DNA of 64,000 nucleotides from NCBI GenBank assembly GCA_965231765.1, contig OZ246887.1, positions 3,906,001 to 3,970,000 on the forward strand, written 5' to 3'. The DNA is from JAAXHF01 sp963665955 (GTDB lineage Bacteria; Desulfobacterota; Binatia; Bin18). Shown here piece after piece: positions 9,135 to 17,224 of the stretch (position 1 is the stretch's first letter; the number at the start of each line of letters is the position of its first letter). A program made the translations under genes and the position numbers. Under the pieces are notes generated by a model, which was given only the letters and a program-made list of their open reading frames with translations, had not been told where the DNA came from and made no database searches.

Positions 9135-9710
9135 ATGGAATTTTTCATTGACCCTTCCCGGTGTATCGGCTGTCAAGCCTGCGTGCACGCCTGCGCCGAA
9201 TGTGAATCCCATCGCGGGGTGTCGATGATTCACCTTGACTATGTGGACCGGGCAGTTTCTCCGCAGACAACACCGACGGTGTGTATGCATTGCGAAGACC
9301 CGACCTGTGCCCAGGTGTGTCCCGCCGATGCCATTAAGCAAACGGCTGAAGGAATTGTGCAATCAGCCCTCAAGCCGCGCTGCATTGGCTGCTCCAACTG
9401 TGTCCTGGCCTGTCCGTTTGGCGTGCCGCGCTATTTGGTTCAAATGGACCAGATGATGAAGTGCGACATGTGTTACGACCGCACGTCGGCAGATCTGAAA
9501 CCCATGTGTGCCACAGTGTGTCCGAGTGGTGCCTTGTTTTTTGGGACGCGCGAGGAAGTCGAGCAAAAACGCCGTGAGAAACCGATCAACAATTTCACTT
9601 TTGGGCGTCAAGTGGTGACAACTAAAGTGCATCTGATGGTCGGTCCGGATGCGGCGGACGAGATGGACTTTGATGTGGCGAGTTTTATGGAAGAAGAGGG
9701 TGGGGAGTAG
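9135..9710 (+). CDS. Four-cluster [4Fe-4S] ferredoxin subunit (DmsB/NrfC-like)
   Basis: A 191-residue electron-transfer subunit with sixteen cysteines in four ferredoxin motifs: C10/13/16/20, C50/53/58/62, C83/86/89/93 and C110/113/125/129. This is the pattern of the iron-sulphur subunits that wire molybdenum enzymes to membrane quinol modules. No signal peptide is seen, consistent with a cytoplasmic site beside the catalytic subunit. The ATG at 9135 lies two bases after the nasA stop, so the two are almost certainly co-translated. Conventional assimilatory nitrate reductases use a ferredoxin or a flavoprotein instead, which makes this pairing notable. Confidence 0.88.
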   Translation: MEFFIDPSRCIGCQACVHACAECESHRGVSMIHLDYVDRAVSPQTTPTVCMHCEDPTCAQVCPADAIKQTAEGIVQSALKPRCIGCSNCVLACPFGVPRYLVQMDQMMKCDMCYDRTSADLKPMCATVCPSGALFFGTREEVEQKRREKPINNFTFGRQVVTTKVHLMVGPDAADEMDFDVASFMEEEGGE

Positions 9711-9761
9711 GCGAGAAGCTTTGCACCAATCTTACGATGATCGATTTAGGAGACATCTTTC

Positions 9762-10292
9762 ATGGCTGATACAACTCCCCGACCCGTTGCCTCTGTCCCG
9801 CCATCGGCAGTCCCGCATTGGCGTGCAGACTTCCCTATCAATTGGGAGGATGACCATTTTGTCACTCGGCGTGCGTTCACCGCCTTTTTGACCCTGATCT
9901 CCGGGGCCTTATTTTTGGGTACGGGATTGGTCGCCGTCCGTGAATGGTGGCAGCATGTGTGGCCGACACAGACAGTCTCCACCCGGATAGCTCTGGTGAA
10001 GGACATCCCTGTTGGTGGCGCCCGGCTGTTCTTCTATCCAACCAAGAACGATCCGTGTCTACTCCTACGTCTGTCAGAAAGCCAATTTGTCGCCTACAGC
10101 CAAAAGTGTACCCATCTGCAATGCCCCGTTTTGTATAATGCGGACAAAAAGCAACTCCACTGTCCGTGTCACGAAGGCTATTTCTCGGTTGAGAATGGGG
10201 CTCCGCTCGCTGGGCCGCCCAAACGCCCGCTGCCACGCATTCAGATCTCGACAAAAGGTGAAGAGATTTGGGCAACAGGAGTAACGCTATGA
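9762..10292 (+). CDS. Membrane-anchored Rieske [2Fe-2S] protein
   Basis: A 176-residue Rieske protein. The cluster ligands are CTH near residue 116 and CPCHEG near residue 134. An N-terminal hydrophobic segment at about residues 37-60 follows TRRAF, which resembles a twin-arginine motif as in cytochrome bc-type Rieske proteins, so the cluster domain may face the periplasm. It sits between the ferredoxin subunit and a 72-residue membrane protein whose start overlaps its stop by four bases. I infer that it is part of the electron path of this nitrate reductase complex. No cytochrome b/c1 genes are nearby, so it is not an ordinary bc1 subunit. Confidence 0.85.
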   Translation: MADTTPRPVASVPPSAVPHWRADFPINWEDDHFVTRRAFTAFLTLISGALFLGTGLVAVREWWQHVWPTQTVSTRIALVKDIPVGGARLFFYPTKNDPCLLLRLSESQFVAYSQKCTHLQCPVLYNADKKQLHCPCHEGYFSVENGAPLAGPPKRPLPRIQISTKGEEIWATGVTL

Positions 10293-10507
10293 AAACTGTT
10301 TCTTCAACACTCCGAGCCCAGCGGAGCGCCGTCGTTTCGATGGTAACAGCGTTTATTGTTGTCCTGTTGCTCATCCAGTTGTGGCTCCTGGTGGAAACGA
10401 TCGAAGGCCATCTCGGTGGGGTCGGTGCTCTCGTTGCCCCTGCGACCTTTGCCTCGGGGCTGTGTTTTATGGCGGCTTCATGGTTGTGGCGGACAATGCG
10501 TCAATAG
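10289..10507 (+). CDS. Small two-helix membrane protein of the nitrate reductase operon
   Basis: A 72-residue protein of unknown function with two hydrophobic segments, at about residues 13-33 and 43-65. The ATG at 10289 overlaps the stop of the Rieske gene (ATGA), implying coupled translation and perhaps a direct physical partner of the Rieske protein. It ends the operon; the next gene (narK) has its own promoter. I recognise no family. Confidence 0.65.
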   Translation: MKTVSSTLRAQRSAVVSMVTAFIVVLLLIQLWLLVETIEGHLGGVGALVAPATFASGLCFMAASWLWRTMRQ

Positions 10508-10742
10508 CCGCGTCAGTAGAGGTCGTCTCTTAATTTTTTCTCAGGGGCGACAAACCCTCTGCATTCCTCCAGCCACATCCCCCCATTGTCCCCTTTTACA
10601 TCTGCTGCCACAGCAACAATTTGCTGATCTGGATGCATGTGGATCAGCACTTCTCCTCGTATCTTGTCCATCTCATCTCTCCAAAGAAAAAGTTTTCCTT
10701 ATTTATCGGGCTCTTTGGGATAGGCTGTTCGTCTTTCCGTCC
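10508..10742. other. Intergenic region upstream of narK promoter
   Basis: No gene is seen. A perfect inverted repeat TGCTGATC / GATCAGCA (10622-10629 and 10642-10649, 12-nt loop) lies about 100 bp upstream of the narK sigma-54 promoter, where an activator site could be expected. It does not match the NtrC consensus. Confidence 0.4.
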
Positions 10743-10759
10743 TTGGCCTCAAAATTGCT
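10743..10759 (+). promoter_or_regulatory. Sigma-54 (-24/-12) promoter of narK
   Basis: TTGGCCTCAAAATTGCT matches the consensus at TTGGC and TTGCT with exact spacing and lies 46 bp before the narK start codon. Confidence 0.7.
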
Positions 10760-10805
10760 CTCCTCACAAGAAATTACATTTTCTAGAAGGGAGCTGAGAG
10801 AGAAA

Positions 10806-12164
10806 ATGGAAGTTAAAAACAAAGCCACCAAGATTGATCTATTCAGTCTCGCGACACCACAGATGCGAACCTTTCATATGACCTGGTTTGCGTTCTTTCT
10901 GTGTTTCTTCGGTTGGTTTGGTATCGCTCCGCTGATGGCGCTGGTGCGTGAAGACTTGATGCTGACCAAGACGCAGATCGGCAATACGATTATTGCTTCA
11001 GTCGCGATAACGGTTCTGGTCCGCATTATTATTGGTCCGCTGTGCGATCGTTTTGGTCCGCGGCTGACATATACCTGGCTGCTGTTGTTAGGCTCACTTC
11101 CCATTATGGGTATTGGGCTGGCGGACAGCTATGAAAGCTTCTTGCTTTTCCGGCTTGCTATCGGAGCCATTGGTGCCTCGTTTGTCATTACCCAGTATCA
11201 CACGTCGGTGATGTTTGCCCCGAATGTTGTTGGCACGGCAAACGCGACCACGGCCGGTTGGGGCAATCTGGGAGGCGGCGTGACCCAGATGGTCATGCCG
11301 CTCATCCTCGCCTTTGTCCTGCTCTTTGGCGTCAATGAAGTGTTCGGTTGGCGGCTCGCTATGGTCGTTCCGGGGGTCATCCTGTTCCTGACGGGCATTG
11401 CCTATTATCACTGCACCCAGGACGCTCCTAATGGCAACTATAAAGATCTCCGGGCTAAAGGTGAGATGCCTCCGGCCGAAGGCAGTTCGTGGGAATCCTT
11501 CATACTGGCGGCCAAAGACTACCGGGTGTGGGCACTGTTTGTTGTGTATGCGGCCTGCTTTGGAGTTGAGCTGACTATCAATAACGTCGCCGCACTGTAC
11601 TATCACGATTACTTCAAACTCAACATTGCCACAGCTGGCCTGATTGCCGGCCTGTTTGGCTCGATGGGCATCTTTGCCCGGACGCTGGGCGGTATATGTT
11701 CTGATAAAGTTGCGGTGAAGGGCGGCCTGAATGGTCGGGTATGGTTTATGGGTGGGGTTCTGCTGGCAGAAGGAGCGGCTCTGCTCCTCTTTTCATATAT
11801 GACCGTCCTGCCCCTGGCTGTCATTACTATGATCTTTGCCGGCCTGTTTGTTCACATGTCCTGCGGAGCGACGTATGCTGTGGTTCCATTTATTAACAAG
11901 AAGGCTCTTGGTGGTGTCGCAGGCATCGTCGGCGCGGGTGGTAATGCGGGCGCTGTGTCAGCGGGGTTCCTGTTCCGCTCCGAGAGCCTGGCCACGCAGG
12001 AAGCGTTAATGTGGGTGGGGCTGTGCGTGTGTATCGCCTCGGCATGTACTTTTCTGGTGAAATTCTCACCTGCCGTTATCGAAGAAGAACAACAGGCATT
12101 GGAGCAAGCTCTGGCGGAGCGCAAAGCGTCGGCCGAAGCCAGGCCGGAACTGGCCGCTACCTAA
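10806..12164 (+). CDS. narK: Nitrate/nitrite MFS transporter, NarK/NasA family
   Basis: A 452-residue major-facilitator protein with about twelve hydrophobic segments. The nitrate-nitrite porter signature GWGNLGGG is in TM5, and the conserved arginine-bearing helix motif RIIIGPLCDRFGPR lies near residues 75-88. It should carry nitrate inward across the inner membrane for the reductase genes just upstream. The ATG at 10806 follows an AGGGAG site; the reading frame is open further upstream but without any transporter-like sequence. It has its own sigma-54 promoter. Confidence 0.92.
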   Translation: MEVKNKATKIDLFSLATPQMRTFHMTWFAFFLCFFGWFGIAPLMALVREDLMLTKTQIGNTIIASVAITVLVRIIIGPLCDRFGPRLTYTWLLLLGSLPIMGIGLADSYESFLLFRLAIGAIGASFVITQYHTSVMFAPNVVGTANATTAGWGNLGGGVTQMVMPLILAFVLLFGVNEVFGWRLAMVVPGVILFLTGIAYYHCTQDAPNGNYKDLRAKGEMPPAEGSSWESFILAAKDYRVWALFVVYAACFGVELTINNVAALYYHDYFKLNIATAGLIAGLFGSMGIFARTLGGICSDKVAVKGGLNGRVWFMGGVLLAEGAALLLFSYMTVLPLAVITMIFAGLFVHMSCGATYAVVPFINKKALGGVAGIVGAGGNAGAVSAGFLFRSESLATQEALMWVGLCVCIASACTFLVKFSPAVIEEEQQALEQALAERKASAEARPELAAT

Positions 12165-12413
12165 GACAAGAAACTACGTCAAAGTAGGGGAGGGAGGAGA
12201 AAACACTCCTGATGATAGCTGGGCGACGTGTTGAGTAGAGCCTGAGTAACGTTGATAACGCCGCACCTGTTGCTCAGGCAGCAGATTGGCCTGTGTTTTG
12301 CCTATGTAATCGGCTTCGTCCCGTTCCCTGTTCAAGACACGGCTGGTCAAAATGAGCTGATAAATCCAGTCATTTCACGCTTTATTTGACTCTCCGGCGC
12401 CTTTTTGATGTGA
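12165..12413. other. Intergenic region between narK and porin
   Basis: No gene is seen. A GCCTGAG / CTCAGGC inverted repeat (12240-12246 and 12273-12279) with a 26-nt loop is the only structure I noticed, and it may be a weak terminator or activator site. Confidence 0.35.
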
Positions 12414-12430
12414 TTGGCCTCTCTTTTGCT
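12414..12430 (+). promoter_or_regulatory. Sigma-54 (-24/-12) promoter of the alginate-export-type porin
   Basis: TTGGCCTCTCTTTTGCT matches the sigma-54 consensus at both elements with exact spacing, 31 bp before the porin start codon. Confidence 0.7.
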
Positions 12431-12461
12431 AGTTGATTTGTAAGGAAGGGAGAGAACACTT

Positions 12462-13991
12462 ATGCTGATGCGACTGTATATTTGGCTTTCTCATGTGACA
12501 CATGTGAGGGAGCGGCCTACTCTCAAACGGCAAAGACGGGCTGTCCTGCTCGCCTTCTGTCTCCTCACATTTTTGCCGTCTGGGCTCCGGGCAGACGTGC
12601 CACTCCCGCAGATCTCCTCCAAACTGTCGCTCTCGGCGAACCTCCGGGTGCGGGGAGAGTTCTGGGACTGGTTTGAGGGCACGTCGGGTGACAATTCCTA
12701 CGCCTACGCGGCAACCGTTGCCAAGTTTGGGCTGAAGTGGTCGGACGAGCTGTTTGACCTGTACGTGGAGGCGCAGAACTCCTCACTCATGGGTCTGCCC
12801 GATGACGCCAGTGCCCCTGCTCCGCAAGCCGCCTTTGGCCTCGGCACAGTCTATCGCGCCCACAACCGCCGCAATAACGACGCCAGCATTTTTCTCAAAC
12901 AGGCGCATCTGACGCTGAAAAATTTCGGCATCCCCGGCCTGAGGGTGAAGGGCGGCCGTCACCTGATTGCCGAGGGCGCCGAAGTGTTGAGCAAAGATCC
13001 AACCATCGACTGGATCAAGCGCTTCCGCGTCTCACAGCGTCTGATCGGTCCGTTTGGCTGGTCGCACGTCGGCCGCTCGTACGACGGCTTCACCCTGGGC
13101 TATACCAAAGACGCCTATAACCTGACCGTGCACGGCTCCCACCCGACCCAGGGTGGGTTTGATCTGGCCGGCGTCAAGATGATGGACGATATTGATCTGC
13201 TGTACACCGCGTTCAACATCACCCGGCCGTCCTTTGCCCAAACCAGCGACGCCCGTCTGTTTTACATCTATTATGCCGACGGGCGCGGTCTGCGACCGAC
13301 CGATAATAGACCTGCTGCGGTGCGCAACGCCGACCGCCAGCATATCGCCATCCATACCGGCGGCGGCCATGTGATCCATGTGCTGCCCACTCCCGCCGGC
13401 CCCATCGACCTGATGGGCTGGGGTGTTGGGCAGGGCGGTGACTGGGGCAAACAGGACCATTCGGCCTGGGCGCTTGCCTTCGAGGCCGGCTGGCAGCCCC
13501 AAACCTTGCCCTGGAGACCCTGGTTGCGGATTGGCTATAACCGCAGCTCGGGCGATGATGATCCCACCGACGGCGACCACGAGACCTTCTTCCAGGTCCT
13601 GCCCACCGCACGGGTGTATTCGTTTACCACCTTCTACAACCTGATGAATAATGAAGACGCCTTCTTCCAGCTTATTCTCCGGCCGCTCAAAGGGCTGATC
13701 TGGCGAACCGACTTTCACAACATTCGGGTCAGCGAAAAAAACGACCTGTGGTACCAGGGCGCCGGGGCAACGCTGGAGGACCGCCAGCCCGGCTTTGGCT
13801 ACGTCGGCCGGCCGGCGTTCGGCAAACGCGGCCTGTTCCAGATCATTGAGACCACGCTGAACTATACGATCAACAAGCACGTCAACGTCAACGTCTTCTT
13901 TGCCCACGTGTTCGGCGACAGCATTGTGGACCGGATTTATCCGGGCGGTAGTGCCAACTTTGGCTATATTGAGATGACGCTGAAGATCTGA
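12462..13991 (+). CDS. Outer-membrane porin, alginate-export (AlgE-like) family
   Basis: A 509-residue predicted beta-barrel protein. A basic N-terminus and hydrophobic segment (about residues 26-42, ending LRAD) form a signal peptide, followed by LRVRGEFWDWFEG, alternating beta strands, and a C-terminal strand ending in an aliphatic residue (MTLKI). The layout fits the alginate_export domain family, which in environmental bacteria often replaces general porins. It lies between the nitrate transporter and the cyanate transporter and has a sigma-54 promoter, so I infer a channel for nitrate or cyanate across the outer membrane; real alginate export is unlikely without other alginate genes. The start follows a GGAAGGGA site. 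Confidence 0.75.
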   Translation: MLMRLYIWLSHVTHVRERPTLKRQRRAVLLAFCLLTFLPSGLRADVPLPQISSKLSLSANLRVRGEFWDWFEGTSGDNSYAYAATVAKFGLKWSDELFDLYVEAQNSSLMGLPDDASAPAPQAAFGLGTVYRAHNRRNNDASIFLKQAHLTLKNFGIPGLRVKGGRHLIAEGAEVLSKDPTIDWIKRFRVSQRLIGPFGWSHVGRSYDGFTLGYTKDAYNLTVHGSHPTQGGFDLAGVKMMDDIDLLYTAFNITRPSFAQTSDARLFYIYYADGRGLRPTDNRPAAVRNADRQHIAIHTGGGHVIHVLPTPAGPIDLMGWGVGQGGDWGKQDHSAWALAFEAGWQPQTLPWRPWLRIGYNRSSGDDDPTDGDHETFFQVLPTARVYSFTTFYNLMNNEDAFFQLILRPLKGLIWRTDFHNIRVSEKNDLWYQGAGATLEDRQPGFGYVGRPAFGKRGLFQIIETTLNYTINKHVNVNVFFAHVFGDSIVDRIYPGGSANFGYIEMTLKI

Positions 13992-14026
13992 GCGGTCTCC
14001 AGATTCGCTTGGTCATATTTCTCTGG

Positions 14027-14055
14027 AAAAGGGGAGCTTGCGGCTCCCTTTTTTT
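14027..14055 (+). terminator. Rho-independent terminator after the porin gene
   Basis: Stem GGGAGC (14032-14037) with GCTCCC (14043-14048), closed by a five-base loop, flanked by A4 and T7 runs. It separates the porin from the cyanate operon. Confidence 0.85.
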
Positions 14056-14242
14056 ACGCCGGCGGGCATTCTGTCAGCTTGTCTTGAGCAGTCAAACGCT
14101 GCTTACGAAATGAACAGGTGGCTGCTCTTCTGCTGCTCCACAAACACCCCTGTGCCCAGCCTGTTTGATCTTTGTCCGCTTCCCTTGCGGTAAAAGGCCT
14201 GTTTTTCCATGTCTTTTGGCTTTTCGCTGCCTGCGCTTCGGC

Positions 14243-14259
14243 TTGGCATACGAATTGCT
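14243..14259 (+). promoter_or_regulatory. Sigma-54 (-24/-12) promoter of the cyanate operon
   Basis: TTGGCATACGAATTGCT agrees with TTGGCA and TTGCT of the consensus, with exact spacing, 62 bp before the cynA start. The rest of the interval 13992-14321 holds only the terminator described separately. Confidence 0.72.
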
Positions 14260-14321
14260 CATCTTCTTTCTCACGTTCTATTACTCGTCAGAACGAATCA
14301 TATGCCTTGGAGGTTATCTGT

Positions 14322-15689
14322 ATGGCCCACAACAGCTTACAGGATCCCTTTGATCCCCAGACGTCGCTTGAGCATGCCCACGGTCATGGTGAGCAGCCCA
14401 CGCCGGATAATCATGCTCTTCCTGACACCTCCGAAAAAATCATTGACCGGGTCGTTGAGAGTACGGTGGTGCGCGCCCTGTTTGGCGGCAATGACATGAA
14501 GCGTCGCCGCTTCATGCAGATGGTTGGGGCAGGCGGGGCGGCGGCGCTTATCGAATCACTCTTTCCTCTCAAAACCGCAAAAGCTATGGCTCAGGAAAAG
14601 GCCGGCGGGATTGAAAAGAAAGACCTGACGATTGGCTTCATCCCGATTACCTGTGCCACGCCGATTATCATGGCCGAGCCTATGGGATTTTATGAAAAGC
14701 ACGGGCTGAATGCCAAAGTCCGGCGCGCTTCTGGCTGGGCAATGGTACGGGATTGGTCGATCAATAAAGACGTGGATGCTGCCCATATGCTGAGTCCGAT
14801 GCCCTTGTCGATTACGCTTGGGGCAGGTTCAAAGCAGGTGCCGTACTTCATGCCGGCTGTGGAAAACATTAATGGCCAAGCCATTACCCTGCATACCAAG
14901 CATAAAGATGTGAAGTCGGCCCAGGATATGAAAGGCTTCCGTTTTTGCGTGCCCTTCCGGTACTCCATGCATAACTATTTACTACGCTACTATTTGGCAG
15001 AAGGGGGAGTCCATCCAGACAAGGATGTGCAAATCCGAGTCGTCCCGCCGCCAGAAATGGTGGCCAACCTCAAAGCGGATAATGTAGACGGCTATCTCGC
15101 CCCCGATCCATTTAACCAACGCGCGGTATACGAAAACGCTGGATTTATTTACATGCTGTCGAAAGAGATTTGGGAGGGGCACCCGTGCTGCGCCTTCGCT
15201 ATTTCTCAAGAGTTTGCGTCAACCTATCCGAATACGTTCCTGGCCTTGTTTAAGTCGATTGTGGACGCGACCCACTACGCCTCCAAGTCAGAAAACCGAA
15301 AAGACATTGCCAAAGCTATCGCGCCTAAAAACTACCTCAATCAACCGACGATCGTGCTTGAGCAAGTCCTGACGGGCAAATTTGCCGATGGACTTGGCAA
15401 CATTAAGACCGTGCCAGACCGGATCGACTTTGATCCTTTTCCCTGGCACTCGATGGCCGTTTGGATTCTGACCCAGATGAAGCGTTGGAAACATGTCGAG
15501 GGCGACTTTGATTACCAAAAAGTTGCCGAAGAGGTGTATCTGGCATCGGAGTGTGACAAAATTTCTCGGGAGCTGGGCTATGCTGATCACCAGCAGACCT
15601 CGAGCACGCATGTCCTGATGGGAAAGACTTTTGATCCCACAAAACCTGAGGAATATGTCAAGAGTTTTCCGATCAATAATCTCGTGTAA
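14322..15689 (+). CDS. cynA: Nitrate/cyanate-type ABC transporter substrate-binding protein, Tat-exported
   Basis: A 455-residue NrtA/CmpA/CynA-family solute-binding protein. It has an unusual 58-residue hydrophilic, histidine-rich N-terminal extension before a twin-arginine motif (KRRRFMQMVGAGGAAAL at 60-76). The mature part starts near residue 97 with the family strand LTIGFIPITCATPIIMAEPMG. The ATG at 14322 has a GGAGG site. The next gene is cyanase, so cyanate is the likely ligand, but nitrate and bicarbonate binders are close relatives and cannot be told apart here. It opens an operon with cynS, a permease and an ATPase. Confidence 0.83.
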   Translation: MAHNSLQDPFDPQTSLEHAHGHGEQPTPDNHALPDTSEKIIDRVVESTVVRALFGGNDMKRRRFMQMVGAGGAAALIESLFPLKTAKAMAQEKAGGIEKKDLTIGFIPITCATPIIMAEPMGFYEKHGLNAKVRRASGWAMVRDWSINKDVDAAHMLSPMPLSITLGAGSKQVPYFMPAVENINGQAITLHTKHKDVKSAQDMKGFRFCVPFRYSMHNYLLRYYLAEGGVHPDKDVQIRVVPPPEMVANLKADNVDGYLAPDPFNQRAVYENAGFIYMLSKEIWEGHPCCAFAISQEFASTYPNTFLALFKSIVDATHYASKSENRKDIAKAIAPKNYLNQPTIVLEQVLTGKFADGLGNIKTVPDRIDFDPFPWHSMAVWILTQMKRWKHVEGDFDYQKVAEEVYLASECDKISRELGYADHQQTSSTHVLMGKTFDPTKPEEYVKSFPINNLV

Positions 15690-15715
15690 TGCAAACACAG
15701 CAGGGAGGACGAAGT

Positions 15716-16159
15716 ATGACACGTCAGGAAGCGCGAGACGTATTACTGGCCGCCAAAAAGGACAAAGGACTGTCTTTTGCCGATATCGCAACCACCTTGG
15801 CAAGAGACAAAGTTTGGGTCGCTGCCGCCTTCATGGGCCAGGCGACCTTGTCCGCAGAAGAAGCTGGGCAGCTGGGCGAGGTGTTAGGGATAACACCAGA
15901 TGTGACTTATCCACTCCAGGAGCCGCCCCTCAAAGGTGCCTTGGACAGCACGGTACCAGTTGATCCGCTCATCTATCGGTTCCACGAGATCACCCAGGTC
16001 TACGGAACAGCAATGAAAGCCGTGATCCATGAGATGTTTGGGGATGGCATTATGAGCGCCATCGACTTTGAAATCGATATTCAGAAAAAAGAAGATCCAA
16101 AAGGGGATCGCGTAGTTGTGACATACAATGGAAAATTTCTCCCATACCGAAAGTGGTGA
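15716..16159 (+). CDS. cynS: Cyanate hydratase (cyanase)
   Basis: A 147-residue cyanase, close to the usual 150-156. It converts cyanate plus bicarbonate to ammonia and CO2 in the cytoplasm. The N-terminal helical domain (KGLSFADIATTLARDKVW) precedes the catalytic part PLIYRFHEI...KAVIHEMFGDGIMSAIDF, which carries the conserved Arg, Glu and Ser of the active site. The ATG follows GGGAGG. It lies 26 bp after cynA and overlaps the permease gene by 32 bp, so the enzyme is encoded inside its own transporter operon. Confidence 0.95.
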   Translation: MTRQEARDVLLAAKKDKGLSFADIATTLARDKVWVAAAFMGQATLSAEEAGQLGEVLGITPDVTYPLQEPPLKGALDSTVPVDPLIYRFHEITQVYGTAMKAVIHEMFGDGIMSAIDFEIDIQKKEDPKGDRVVVTYNGKFLPYRKW

Positions 16160-17186
16160 AGCAGTGAACGGGCGCGCCTTGTCCATGCGAGACGCCACGA
16201 CCGCCCTTCTGATGCAGCGTTCGCCAGGCGAGGAAGTGGCAGGCGGGGCGGAAAAGAGACCCGTTGATACGCCCGCGCCCGCCCGCTCGGGACTGTTGCT
16301 CACACAAAAAATGTCTGCTCAGAGTCAGCCGTGGTTGCTGTCTGTTGCTCTGCTGGTCTTTTTTCTGGTGGCCTGGCATGCGGCGACTGTTCAGCCGTCG
16401 TTTGATCCGGCCAGCTGGACAGAAGACGAACTGACGACCATGGAGTTCAACGGGGACATTATTAGGACGGAGCAGGGGAGCTATATTAATAATCCTGAAA
16501 AAATCCTAGGCATCCCAGGCCCGCTCGTGCTGGTCAAAAAATCGATTTCCGAACTGTCAGACCCTTTCCATAAGAAGGGAACAAACGACCATGGGGTTGG
16601 ACATCTGGTCCTCTACACTGTGTGGCGTTTTGCGGCCGGGTTTCTGTCCGCCTCGGTGATCGCCGTGTGTATCGGTATTCTTATCGGGATGTCGCGACCG
16701 TTGTATCAAGCCCTGAATCCGTTTATTCAGATCTTGAAGCCGATCTCTCCCTTGGCGTGGATGCCGCTGTTGTTGTACAGCGTGCAAGACCCGACCTGGA
16801 CCGCTGTTCTTGTTGTCTTTATGGCGTCACTGTGGCCGACCATTGCCAATACCGCATTTGGGGTGAGTTCGATCCGCAAAGAATACATCCAAGTCGCCCA
16901 TCTCTTGCAACTGGCGTGGTTCCGGCGGCTACTCATGGTCATCTTGCCTGCGGCAGCACCGACTATTATCGCGGGACTCCGTATCTCTTTTGGGAGCGCC
17001 TTAGTCGCCGTTGTCCCGGCCGAAATGTTGTTGGGTGAACTCGGGCTGGGCTATTTAACCTGGATTGAGTGGAACAACCTCGACATTTCCGGGGTGATGT
17101 TTGCGATTCTTGTGGTTGGTGTGGTGGGGATTGTGCTTGACTCCGGTTTTAATCAACTTGCCCGGCTGGTGACATATACGGAGTAG
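16128..17186 (+). CDS. cynB: ABC transporter permease, NrtB/CynB family
   Basis: A 352-residue inner-membrane permease of the nitrate/sulphonate/taurine type. A first membrane helix near residues 66-83 is followed by a periplasmic stretch of about 70 residues and then five or so helices with the EAA loop (KEYIQVAHLLQLAWFRRLLMVILPAAAP). The ATG at 16128 lies inside cynS; later in-frame starts (16188, 16311) are possible because the first 60 residues look non-conserved. It must work with the binding protein upstream and the ATPase downstream. Confidence 0.85.
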   Translation: MENFSHTESGEAVNGRALSMRDATTALLMQRSPGEEVAGGAEKRPVDTPAPARSGLLLTQKMSAQSQPWLLSVALLVFFLVAWHAATVQPSFDPASWTEDELTTMEFNGDIIRTEQGSYINNPEKILGIPGPLVLVKKSISELSDPFHKKGTNDHGVGHLVLYTVWRFAAGFLSASVIAVCIGILIGMSRPLYQALNPFIQILKPISPLAWMPLLLYSVQDPTWTAVLVVFMASLWPTIANTAFGVSSIRKEYIQVAHLLQLAWFRRLLMVILPAAAPTIIAGLRISFGSALVAVVPAEMLLGELGLGYLTWIEWNNLDISGVMFAILVVGVVGIVLDSGFNQLARLVTYTE

Positions 17187-17224
17187 GCGCCAGTCCGGTC
17201 GCAGGAGCAGGAAGGAAGGTTAGG

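Noticed and set aside
10356..10805. 150-residue N-terminal extension of the nitrate transporter
   Set aside because: The sequence is not transporter-like, overlaps the small membrane protein gene and contains the narK promoter; the ATG at 10806 fits.
14032..14048. Promoter-like TTGC in the gap after the porin
   Set aside because: It belongs to the loop of the terminator hairpin.
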